A DNA stretch of 64,000 nt from the NCBI RefSeq assembly GCF_033807575.1, contig NC_084717.1:3659692-3723691 (forward strand), written 5' to 3'. This document shows, one piece after another, positions 24,164-34,053 of this stretch. Source of the stretch: Cydia pomonella (Eukaryota > Arthropoda > Insecta > Lepidoptera > Tortricidae). The position numbers were made by a program, and so were the translations under genes. The notes under the pieces were generated by a model. The model saw only the letters and a list, made by a program, of their open reading frames with translations, was not told the DNA's origin and made no database searches. The first letter of the stretch is position 1. Every line of letters begins with the position of its first letter.

Positions 24164-26074
24164 CTAACAGACACAATTCAGTGCTAAAGTCCCAGATATG
24201 GAAGTTTCTCACTTTTCCAGGTCCCATCAAACCAAGTTTTACTGTATAATAATGGAGTAATACAATTATTTTTTGAGATTTGTCAGAAAAAAACTTTATT
24301 AAATCGTATACAACTGACCTTGGCAAACTGCCCTTTAATTAAAGGCGTGTCGTTGCAATATTGTTTCGAAATTGAATATTCAATAATGGTACCTATTACT
24401 TTCAATTTATCTCTTGTTTTTAATAACCTTATTACAGGAACTGGTCTGGTATCCCCTTCGCGGGTTTTGGAGAGGATATTTCGTGAGGCTTTACTTACCA
24501 AAGCTCTGTAAAACCTTTTCATTTGGCTTTTTATGTGCTTCATAATACGGGTAAGCAGTTCTCTTTTCGAATGTCGGATACCCGTTCTTAAGCGATAACC
24601 TCTTGAAAGGGTATCCCTTATAATTAACGTTTACGCCATTTTCTACTTTCACTTCATAAAAATAGAATCAATATTGCTAATTTATTTTAAAGTGAATGAT
24701 TAGGTGGTTAGTGCATTGACAGCACAGGTTTCCATTTTTTGAATTAGGAAGCTTTCATTTGTAGCGGCTGCTCTGTCAGGGTAATTAATTCAAAGGGAAA
24801 GCAAATCGTTGGGGCTATCTGATAAACGACTAAGCCATATAAATATTTTTTTCTGGGAAGGGGTGGACGTTGTTCCGTTATTCGTGATTCCGTAATTCTA
24901 ATCATTACACTGTCAATAGTTATGTCATTTCTAGTGACATTACATTGAAATAACTCCAATACTGAAGCAAGGTAAAAAAGGCAAGGTAAGGGAATTTAAA
25001 CTAATTCATTCCTTGCCGTAATTCCTTCATTCCAATTCCAAACACTATCAGTTAGTAATGTAATTTCTTTAAAGTATGAGCATGAGTAATGACTCATGAT
25101 AACACACTTCTCGCCAGAGCAAGTACTGCCATCCACCGTTCTTGTACGTCTTCTTGTACACAGTAGGTTCTGGTCTACTCGCGCCAATAATCTGACGTCT
25201 CCTGTGCTACCCCCAACAATTTATGTACGCTTTTTGTGTGTGTGTCCAACTCGCACTTGGCCGCTTTTTTATTATTCTGTGTAGATCAGTCAAAATAACT
25301 TCCAATGGATAAAAAGAAATTTATCATCGGGTACAATTTGTCGGTGTTTTTACTTTGTTTAATTGGAACGCTGGCAATTAGTATCGGTTTTCGTGGCTCA
25401 TCCATTACTGAAATAAAGGATGATAGCCTATCGAATGCCCGGATCTACTAAACAATACTAACGATCGGTTATATCTGATGTACGGGTTTTTGTTAATGTT
25501 TTAAGCTACAAAGAAGATTATGTGTATGTTTTGTTTTATTATTCTCTTGTAAGTAAAAAAAAAAATGTAAAAGAGCGTTCTATCTTACACCAGTCAGTAT
25601 AAAAACTTTTATGTTGTACTCCTAAAATTTCCAAGAAAGGAGCTCTTTTTGTGTGTGAATAAATATTTTGCCAAAAATCACTCACCAAACATTATCTAAT
25701 GCATACGTCGTGAATATTTCGTTGGTACGGTGTAGAAATGTCTCAGCTGTGTACAGCGCCATCTGTCGTGTTATTTGATATGTTAGCAAGAAACTATCTA
25801 TAGACGCGAAGAAAAGGATTATATTTTATTTTTTCTTAGTATCGCAGCTTTACGTCCCAGTAGTTTGAATTTTCCACACTAAACTCAAAATAACATCATC
25901 ATTGTAAAAGTCTGTGCAGAGTTAGATTGGTCTGACTATAGTGAACTAAACACGTTTTTCTATATTCGATGTAGGTGTCGGTTCTGTATACTAAAATATC
26001 AGAGACAGAGTTAAAAGCGAAATCGTTATTTTTTTAGTACAATAAAATCTAATTATTATGTTTCCATTGCGCAG
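24164..26074. other. No gene recognised; probably LPGAT1 intron
   Basis: The stretch before the LPGAT1 acceptor. An 86-codon minus ORF (24283-24543) has no known motif. A family F end fragment (ccaactcgcacttggccgc) is at 25245. The previous LPGAT1 exon, expected to end in phase 0, was not found. Confidence 0.5.
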
Positions 26075-26211
26075 GGCCGTGCTAGACGAGATGCGTCCCT
26101 AGAAGAGCTTCGTCGCCACATCATCCACAGCTACATCCCTCTCGGGAGGCAGTTCATGGTTCTCTTCCCAGAAGGTGGCTTCCTGCATAAGAGGAGAGAA
26201 ATAAGCCATAG
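26075..26211 (+). CDS. LPGAT1: LPGAT1 exon with FPEGG motif
   Basis: The acceptor is a pyrimidine-rich stretch ending gcgcag and the donor is gtaagt. The 137-nt exon is read from phase 0 and ends two bases into an Arg codon completed by the next exon. It encodes an RRDASLEELRRH stretch followed by LFPEGGFLHKRREIS. The glutamate of FPEGG belongs to acyltransferase motif III. This exon is the template for two degenerate tandem copies just downstream. Confidence 0.87.
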
Positions 26212-28306
26212 GTAAGTGTTCTCTCTTTCTCCCATGTCTAGAAGAGCTTCGCCACATCGTCAATAGCTACATCCCTCTCGGGAGGCAGTTAATGGATCTA
26301 TACCTGTATGGTGGCTTCCTGCATAAGAGGAGAGAAATAAGCCAGAGGTACATGTTCTGTCTCTCGTATCTCTAAAAGAGCTTGGTCTCATCGTTAATAG
26401 CGATATCCCGCTCAAGAGGCAGTTGATGGTTCTCTACCCTTAAGATGGCTTCCTGCATTAGCGATTTAGCGGAGAAAAATAAGTCAGAGGTCAATGTAAT
26501 CCCTTATCGGTTTTAATTTTTCACCTTGTTCTTTGTGACAGGTAAAATTTCCAGATTCTACATTTAATCTTTGGAATATACAATTTATTTGTTGATCACT
26601 TGATCTGCCACTTACTACTGGGCAATTTTGCTAGCTGTTGTGATACCGTCGAGCTACTCTGATAATAAAGACAGTAACTAACTAATAAAAAACGCAACGA
26701 AATTGCTGTATGCTGATTAGAATCTCTTGAAAGCTAACATTCGGCCAGATAATTGTGACTAATACCTCAAAATTTCCAGATTCGCGGATAAGAATAACTT
26801 GCCAAAGCTGGAGTACGTTACTCTGCCACGCGCCGGTGCGATGAAGGTCATCATGGAAGAGATCGGACCGCATAGGGAGAACTGCCCCGGCACATCTCAG
26901 AACGAAAACAGCAAAAGAGGTAAGATTGATGTTACAAGTTATTTTATTCATATATATGGTAATATATGCATTCCAGGGATCGCGGATGTTAATGGTGCGT
27001 TTGGGAGCTATGTTAGTGGTTTTTGTTTATCGTTTCGAATCAATGAAGTTACTGGAGAAAGACCTCAACTTTGCTATTTATATTTTCGGCAACCGTATAA
27101 TGAATTAAAAAAGCGCTACGATTTTTGAAAAACTTTGCTGGCTGATCTCAGTGCACCTGAAGATAATGATGTGCCACCGTATTTTTCAGAAAACCATTCC
27201 ACCCGAAACGTACCTCGAGCCGTCGCCGCCACCAGCGCGCATTTAGAATGGGTGCTGGACGTGACCATAGCGTACCCAGACAGAGTGCCACTGCATCTGA
27301 TTCAGGACGTGGTGTGCGGCATCAGACCCCCCTGCAGCATACGGTTACATTACAGGCTCTATCCAATCACTGAGGTGAGATTTTGTTGTTATTCTGGTTT
27401 CCGTACTCTTCCTTTACAACATTCATCAATTGTGACATTAGTAGTGGGCTAATCTTATAAACTGAAATTTATATAATATAGTAAAGAAAAAGTGACCAAG
27501 TCCACCGATGGCTGAAGCCGGAAACGAGCCGGCATCTTCACCTTGCGTGCCTAACGTCCTCACAACTAGACCACCCTGGCACGATACCCTTCTCAAATTT
27601 GTCCAACTCTAAGGTTGAGCAGTACGTGCTTGCACTTCCTTTACTAATCCTTTACGGGAATAGGTTAGAATAATCTTATCAGAGTGGAATGGCGGTGCGT
27701 CGAGTGTCCCCGAAATGATGATCACTCTGTCAAGAGATTTCCTGATGTGAACAGTTCGTATTGTATAGGAATAGCAGAGAGAGTAACTTTACTATGTCTG
27801 GCAATGGACATTTTAAGATTATTAAGGTTGTTACAAATTAAAATATGTAAAAACTATGCTTTATAGGTAGAATAAAAATCTAAGGCATAATTTTATACCA
27901 CTTTATTACCTGTTACCTACCAAAGGCACCGCGATCTAGGTTTCATAGTCGGGGATTGTTATTATCTATTAAGGGGATATTCATAGAAAAACTTTTTTGC
28001 TATGACGTATGTCTGGCCGCCACTCTATTATGTTTCGGAGCCACTGACATTCTTTTTTTCTTTAATTCGTAGATACCATCAGACGCAGAAGGTATGACCC
28101 AGTGGCTGTACGACAGATTCATAGAAAAGGACAGAATGCTAGAAGAATACTACAGAACCGGTCAGTTCCCGACCACATCTGACACTCAAGTTGTGAGACA
28201 AGTCAGACAGGACAATCTGAGGTTTCTCATATTGCACGCTTTCTTCATAGCGTCGACTTACGTACAGTATAAGTTGTTCCATGCTGTGTGGAGTTGGATT
28301 TGGTAA
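26075..28306 (+). CDS. LPGAT1: LPGAT1-like lysophospholipid acyltransferase, C-terminal four exons (5' part missing)
   Basis: Coding segments 26075-26211, 26780-26919, 27190-27374 and 28073-28306 join without a phase conflict (phases 0, 2, 1, 0) and give 231 residues plus TAA. Every intron is GT-AG. The protein reads like the C-terminal part of the PlsC-type acyltransferase LPGAT1: LFPEGGFLHKRRE (acyltransferase motif III, substrate binding), KNNLPKLEYVTLPRAGAM, WVLDVTIAYP, YRLYPI, TQWLYDRFIEKD, and a hydrophobic C-terminal helix ending in WSWIW. The family transfers acyl groups to lysophospholipids (PG or PE) at the ER membrane. Human LPGAT1 is about 370 residues, so roughly 140 N-terminal residues, including the catalytic HX4D motif, should lie upstream; I could not find them in 1-26074. 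The first exon shown starts in phase 0, so a preceding exon is required. Family assignment is strong; exact lipid specificity is not deducible. Confidence 0.87.
26240..26496 (+). pseudogene. Two degenerate tandem copies of the LPGAT1 FPEGG exon inside the following intron
   Basis: Copy 2 starts at 26240 and copy 3 at 26374, against 26101 for the matching point of the real exon, so the spacings are 139 and 134 bases. Each copy spans exon sequence plus about 28 bases of intron after the donor. Copy 2 is still open in the exon frame (IPLGRQLMDLYLYGGFLHK), but FPEGG has become YLYGG, one Arg codon is lost, and the only acceptor-like site (tctag before 26241) would put translation in a frame that soon reaches TAA. 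Copy 3 has in-frame stops (YP then TAA; LH then TAG) and an insertion. Copies 2 and 3 share changes against the real exon, such as aatagc for cacagc, which suggests the second duplicated from an already changed copy. Neither can replace the real exon. Confidence 0.8.
26780..26919 (+). CDS. LPGAT1: LPGAT1 exon, KNNLP...VTLPRAGAM
   Basis: The acceptor is tttccag and the donor is gtaaga. The 140-nt exon completes an Arg codon with its first base and leaves one base of a Glu codon. FADKNNLPKLEYVTLPRAG is the segment after motif III that holds the conserved VTLPR (motif IV region). A hydrophilic variable stretch (CPGTSQNENSKR) follows. Confidence 0.87.
27190..27374 (+). CDS. LPGAT1: LPGAT1 exon, WVLDVTIAYP
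   Basis: The acceptor is tttttcag and the donor is gtgaga. The 185-nt exon takes one base from the previous exon and ends in phase 0. It carries LEWVLDVTIAYP and HYRLYPITE, both typical of the LPGAT1 C-terminal region. Confidence 0.87.
27480..27595 (-). mobile_element. SINE-like tRNA-derived fragment in an LPGAT1 intron
   Basis: The minus strand reads gccagggtggtctagttgtg (A-box-like) followed by cggctcgtttccggcttcag (B-box-like) and gtggacttggtcactttttc. It looks like the head of a third SINE family. Confidence 0.5.
28073..28306 (+). CDS. LPGAT1: LPGAT1 terminal coding exon
   Basis: The acceptor is ttcgtag. The exon is 234 nt in phase 0 and ends in TAA. It contains MTQWLYDRFIEKDRMLEEYY and a hydrophobic stretch (FLILHAFFIASTYV), a probable C-terminal membrane helix. 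Confidence 0.88.
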   Translation: MPSDAEGMTQWLYDRFIEKDRMLEEYYRTGQFPTTSDTQVVRQVRQDNLRFLILHAFFIASTYVQYKLFHAVWSWIW

Positions 28307-28475
28307 CACGGGTTACCTCACGATTGATTTGTAGATTTGATTGTTTTTTGTTTAGTGAGCGACTGTGTAGGTTGGGTGAAATTGGATTCATCTTTTTATT
28401 CAGTGTAGAACGTTTTTGAGGTCATCCCACACTACATTATTGTTTTACCTGCCAATATAATAAATAAATAATAAA
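28307..28475 (+). promoter_or_regulatory. LPGAT1 3' UTR with clustered AATAAA poly(A) signals
   Basis: Overlapping AATAAA hexamers occur between 28459 and 28475, about 155 nt after the stop codon, giving a plausible short 3' UTR. A palindromic MITE begins at the last hexamer, so the cleavage site may lie within that element. Confidence 0.55.
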
Positions 28476-28649
28476 AGGGTCATTCTTCAGCAATCTCATT
28501 CCCCTGACCATACCTATTCGCAATTCCCAAGAGATTCCGCTACGCCGTTTTGGCTATAGATAGAACTTGGCACGGGTTACAGTTACCTAAAATGAGACTG
28601 CGAATATGTATGGCCAGGGGAATGGGATTTTTGAAGATTGACCCCTTTA
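28472..28649. mobile_element. Palindromic MITE directly after the LPGAT1 poly(A) signals
   Basis: About 178 bp with inverted ends taaaagggtcattcttc / gaagattgacccctttta-type, and a shared cattcccctg(a/g)ccata arm. A related copy lies reversed at about 58185-58330 (gggtcattctacagcaatct on the minus strand). Confidence 0.7.
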
Positions 28650-28786
28650 TATTGGTTAAATTGTACTAAATGTGTAAAATCTAACACAAATCGTACTTCG
28701 AATTTGACAGCTAATATTAATTTTGCTGTACAGCTTCTCACATCATTCGAAAACTCTGGTTAACGATAGTTGACGTTTAAGAAATT

Positions 28787-28938
28787 AGAGACCAATTAAA
28801 ACTTACGTTATATCAAAATGATATCAGTCAATTCACCTGTACTTGTCAGTACACGTATTGGCGCGAGCGAAACGCACCGGCGACTGACATTTAGATATAA
28901 TTTTAATGTCACAATGTAAGTTAGAATTGGCTTCTTAG
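28787..28938. mobile_element. Family A MITE
   Basis: Left end gagaccaattaaaacttacg, right end taagttagaattggcttc, centre cacgtattggcgcgagcgaa. Lies just downstream of the LPGAT1 3' end. Confidence 0.55.
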
Positions 28939-29024
28939 TTACCACAGTATATATGGTACCATACAGCGCCCTCTTAAACTGTCAAACTCAGGGGTACGAT
29001 TTTTGTGACTTAGCGCATCTCATA

Positions 29025-29109
29025 CAGTCACGTCTATAAATATTGATACGGATAAATTGAAAAAAATATGTATACACGATCTTATTGCCAATATTTTTTG
29101 ACGTGACTG
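29025..29109. mobile_element. Small TA-flanked MITE (Tc1/mariner type)
   Basis: 85 bp with ends CAGTCACGTC...GACGTGACTG, flanked by TA on both sides (29023-29024, 29110-29111), the usual Tc1/mariner target. Confidence 0.65.
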
Positions 29110-29111
29110 TA

Positions 29112-30637
29112 CAATCAGTTAACCTTGCACATCCACTTGTCACGATTTTGAGAAAATGTATTGCTAAACATTTATAGTAGTGTCAAATATTTTGTAAAAT
29201 CACACGTAGATATTGTAGGTAACAAAATGGTGGACCAAATAATAATATTATGCACTGTTCATGACAAGTGGTGTCAGCAAGCTACTGTAGAAATGTGGTA
29301 GACAAAGTTTAACTTTAAGAATAAGTTCTTAGTAACTTGGGGTGACTTTGAATTGTGGGGTGGCTATGTTTTTTTTTTTAATTTTATGCAAGATAAACCT
29401 ACTTTTTTAATATTGCGTCATTTGAATTCCTTTAATTCAAAAACTAAAATGCTCCTTACTATCTTGAAATGAGCGTAAATTAATCTGTTCAAAGATTTTA
29501 TCTTATTAAATGATTAAATGCAATTAATTGTTAAATAACTTAAAATAATAGTTATCTGTCTGCTATTGTTTTAGTACTTGCTTAATAATATGTAGTAAGT
29601 AATAATATTTATAACTTACGACGTGGCATGTTTAGTCAAAATTTAATTCGTAATAAATATTTTTTTCGCAATAAATTGTTACCCTCTTGTTTAGCAATAA
29701 TATATTTCAAGTATGAATGAAATAAATTCAATTTCACCCAACACAAATAAACATTCAAATTCATGTCAAGACTCCCTGTTACGTGATGTAACAGTACTTA
29801 TGTTGTACGGACCAAATTAGTGAAATTCAAAACGTCATAAAATCAGTTTAGCTATGTGCATGACAGTGGTGCTGCTTGGCGTCGGTTTCCCTTGGAAATT
29901 TGACAGTTGTCATAAACTTCAAACTTGTTAATATATACGGGATGTCATCCGTCAAATTTTGGTGGGACGTAATTCGCACATAGCTAGTAAAATGTCTAAA
30001 GTATACATATACTTCAAATTAAATTGATACAGTGAGCTTTTTCAAATTAAAAAAAAGCTAATTCCTTACTTGGATGTTGTACATATGATAATCACACAAG
30101 ATGTTTTGAAGTAATTTTTATTAATTTCGTGTTTTTTTTTTCTTCTTTTAATAATGCGTTTACGGCTATCGATTGTTATTATGTAACTTAAATTTATCTA
30201 TAAGAAATAATAATTACATCAGTTTGTTGTGAAATATGATCATGTGAATTTTATTAAAAATTCCTTATTATTTGCTCGGTCAAGTGTGTTATAGAGAGCG
30301 TTTCTTAAAACAAGTTTCGACCACAATACAGTTGCCCGATAAACATGATATGACAATCATGTATAAGGTCCCTTTTCTATAAATTAACTCACTTGCTTGA
30401 CCTTCATATTATTTGAACAATTTATTTAAAATACTTGCGTTGCAATCGCTAGCCGGAAAACGAATAGCAGAAGTACATTTTTAATTTAGCTATTGATTTG
30501 AAGACGTATGTTTGAGCGATAATTTTAATTGTTATTTTTTAGCTATACGTCCTTACAACGTTACCTCGAGTAGATCCGTGCCGAGGGCACGTATCACTTT
30601 TCTTGGTCACATTTGGACGCTGTCTCTTTTCACCCCG
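29112..30637. other. No gene recognised
   Basis: AT-rich intergenic DNA downstream of LPGAT1 with long A and T runs; no ORF above 60 codons. Confidence 0.5.
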
Positions 30638-30726
30638 TTATAAAGAGCAAGCGTCATTGTTGGCAGAATAGTGAATGTTAGTTACGTTGATTTAATCAAA
30701 GTGTGCTGTGACTTGTCAGTCAGTAT
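30638..30726 (+). promoter_or_regulatory. Candidate promoter and non-coding first exon
   Basis: ttataaag at 30638-30645, then about 80 nt ending tcagtcagtat before a perfect GTAAGT donor (30727-30732). The stretch from 30560 is GC-richer than its surroundings. No downstream coding exon was recognised, so this is tentative. Confidence 0.25.
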
Positions 30727-31342
30727 GTAAGTTAACTTTTTAGATTAAGACATGCACTACGCTAAACCAAATTATAAGGAGAATTTGTAATAAAATCTTC
30801 TATTATTACAAAAGCTATAAAAATTTATTGAGACAATAAACGTAAAAATAGTCCCTTCATATCGTTGAAAGCGGTCTTTCAATTTCAATATTTAATTAGG
30901 ATTCCCACGCTTGTCCGAACTTTGAGTCTAAAAATCGTAATTTTATACAAAAGGATTCTCGGAGGCGATCATGCCGCGAATTTTTTTATTCAAAAGCTCC
31001 GAGCTTGCGTATGTGAGAACTAAATAACGATATATAATTTTTGCGAATTATGAAATCGCAATTTTGTACTATGTTACATTAAGTAATTGTAAGCTAAATT
31101 GAAAGTGGAGATATCCATTTAATATATATCATACGTGTTAGTGAATCGCCCCTTTTTATGCTGTTTTCAAGACATATGACAAGATTTTTTTTTAGTTTTT
31201 CGTTACTCACAAAATGAGCCAAAATTTATTCTAACAAGGCTCAAATAAAACAGCTAGAACTATTAGTTCAATCACATGAAGCTAGAACTATAACAAAAAT
31301 ACTTAGCAAATATTTTTGTCTTTCAATAAAAAATAGTACACC

Positions 31343-31584
31343 CAAGGCTCGGAAAACGGTTAAATTTGAAAACCGTTATCGTTACTTGGCGCTAAACCTT
31401 TTGATTTTGATTTTAAGGAGATTTTCATAAAGCTCTCACGCGGCAGGCCGTCTCGTCGCTCATCGTATAAACCGGTTTATTTAGGTTACAATAAAGTTCT
31501 TAAAACGTTCGCGTTCTTATGAAAGTTCGGAGTAAAACCGAAATAAACCGGTATTTACCGTTATTTTAAAACCGCCGAGCCTTG
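31343..31584. mobile_element. hAT-type MITE with CAAGGCTCGG ends
   Basis: 242 bp beginning CAAGGCTCGG and ending CCGAGCCTTG, with flanks agtacacc (31335-31342) and agtacact (31585-31592), a 7/8 match to an 8-bp duplication. Confidence 0.78.
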
Positions 31585-32044
31585 AGTACACTTGTCTATA
31601 TTTTTTTAAATGCAACGTTTAAAATGCGATGAGTATAATAATACAGAAAACCTTCATTTTCTTATCAAACGCCGTCCTCGAGAAAAAGTAAGGTTTTTAA
31701 ACCTATCCATGTCTAAATTAGGTTAGATTACTATAAAAATTAAGAATAACATTATTTGATGTAAGGGTCACTTTTATAATTTAACAATAAAATTTCTTTT
31801 TCTCTTAAAAATCAGTTGTTACGCCCGCAGTTAAAATAGAACTAGCAAATAAACTTAAATACATCCTGGAACCACAATACATATAACTTCAAAGAATATT
31901 TAACTTATTGCAGAAACAACACCTAACCTGGCCCTAACTGATCTAATAAATACCTTATTATGTATATAAACACCTAATTACATCTGGCGTTTACAGAAGT
32001 AATTAGGTTTTTATTCTAAGGATTAAATTTCGAAAAAATATATA

Positions 32045-32165
32045 ATTCAGAGGCGGTGTCATGGTCGCATTTCTATCACTTGTCATGCCATACGTCACTT
32101 TCGCACTTACAAACTTGTTAGAACGTGACAGACATGGAGACAGATGATAAAAGCCGACCATATTA
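32045..32165. repeat. Family C palindromic repeat
   Basis: tggtcgcatttctatcactt...acagatgataaaagccgacc. The same design as the 18.2-kb and 33.5-kb copies. Confidence 0.6.
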
Positions 32166-32828
32166 GCCCTACTGGTAAACATATGCCAAACATTTTACCG
32201 TAAGTGCCTAGGCTTATTATATGGAGGGCTTGTTAAAATTTTAAATGTAACAAAAAAACGTTGTAAATACACTAAATAACTGTTTAAGTACTAAATTCTT
32301 TGATGTGTGTAAATGTATAAAATGTCTATCATAATATAATAGTTTTTGAAATGCTGATGTGTACTACTATAATCTTTTTTTTGGCTTTATCTGAAAAAGG
32401 CCATTTTCATTTTACAAAAATAACTATCACCTCGCCATCGCCCTACACAGAAATATTCCTTTGAATCTGACTACCTATACATTCAGTTATTCGGAATATA
32501 ATAATATGAAATATGAAAATCTGAATCATTGTTTCACTTTTGAAAGCTGCTAGAGATTTCACATTATTTTCGCTATGTTTTTATTTCGAGAAAATATACT
32601 TGAACAGTGTGGGCTAACGCTAAATTTTAGTTTTTATTTAGCTATTTCACGTTTTTACTTGAAAGTAGTTACATTTGGAAAGGCAGAGTCAAACCAAAAC
32701 CTTTTACTATGTTAAAGTTAACTCTTGTTTACTTTTCCTTCATTTCAATTGTATATCGTTACCCTGCATATCATAGAAGTATAATTTTTAGTATAAATAG
32801 CCGAGGGACGAGCAAAATTTTGAACAGA

Positions 32829-32959
32829 GCTATAACCGCGAAAATCGAAGTTCGTCAATTGCGGGCATTTTTCTCTGCCACTCTAATTACGTCTTAATCG
32901 GAGTAAAAGAGAAAAATCCCCGCAATTTGCGAATTTCGGTTTTCGCGGTAGGCCCCCAG
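32829..32959. mobile_element. Family B palindromic MITE
   Basis: Reads aaccgcgaaaatcgaagttc to ggttttcgcggtaggccccc. It is the inverse of 10847-10969 and nearly palindromic. It explains part of the 62-codon ORF at 32709, which is not a gene. Confidence 0.65.
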
Positions 32960-33534
32960 TAGTATATTTTCAGAATTGTTGAGGTAAAATATTACAACCC
33001 CCGCAATGGCCATATCTTCCATCGCAAGTTTCGCGCGGCGCGCCATGGCAATTTTTTTCTATGGTCCTGGCCACATTTTAAGAAGATACCAACTGAGCTC
33101 TTTCGTTAATCCGAACTAAGCTTCTAAATCTGTTCAAATAAGATTCTAAATTCAGAATGACTGAGAATTGAAAGGCTAATCCAAAAACAGCGAGCTTTCA
33201 AAGGAATCTTTCTGAATAAATTTCATTCTAGCACTCTCTTTTTAAATTTTCAACTTGGGTTCAGATTTAATACGCAGTAGATTTTGTATGACTTTCATAA
33301 ATAAATATTTGTACGGTATCATAGGTAAAATATCGGAAGCAATATAAATAGTTTTCAGACCAAGTTCCTTTGATCCAACACTGTGCCTTTACAAAAAACG
33401 GAATGACGGACGAAATATTTACTTAGATACCTACCTCTGTCATATTGTTTTTTCATTATAGTTATATGACTAGTTAAAAACCACCTGCACCTCACTTCTC
33501 ACGTCACAATTTTTATAATTGTACCTAATCCGTT

Positions 33535-33665
33535 CCTGCAACGGTATTTCGGTCGCATTTTTGTCACCTGTCACTATGCCTGTCACTTTCGCACTTACAT
33601 ACTTGTTAGAACGAGATAGGCATGGTGACAAATGATAAAGAGCCGACCATCTCAGCCCTTCTGGA
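33535..33665. repeat. Family C palindromic repeat
   Basis: ggtcgcatttttgtcacctg...gacaaatgataaagagccgacc with gtaagtgcgaaagtgac-type centre on the minus strand. It lies next to the split MITE. The apparent shared peptide with the 18.2-kb copy comes from the repeat. Confidence 0.6.
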
Positions 33666-34053
33666 CGGGCAATAATAAGAAAAGACTTGGATGCTTGAAA
33701 ATTATTCAATTTGAGACTTTTCGTATATTCAAGGAGTTTGATTTCTGTGCCGCTTCGTTAGTGCCTTGTCACAGTGACAATTATGAAAGCTGCTAGAGAT
33801 TTCACATTATTTTCGCTTACGGAAGGTGATAAGGAATGGAATCTCCATATACCAAAAAGTGCCATCAAAAAACCTTAAATAGGCGCTACAATTCCTAGAA
33901 TACTTGAAAAAAAAAATCTAATTGTAGACAGCGCAGTTCACTCCGTCAATAACGCCTAGGTCCTTAGCTACTCTAGCGCTACTCTGGAGAGATTTGGAAC
34001 TATTATTTATAGCTGACTACTGGACACTTTTGCATAAGTTCTGCCTATGGAGA

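Noticed and set aside
26240..26349. Copy 2 of the FPEGG exon as a mutually exclusive exon
   Set aside because: Its only acceptor gives the wrong frame after a phase 0 exon and the motif is lost (YLYGG). Transcript data could overturn this.
18169..33709. Shared peptide LYHLSPCLSRSNKYVSAK in ORFs at 18169 (+) and 33470 (-)
   Set aside because: The similarity comes from the family C palindromic repeat, not from a protein family.
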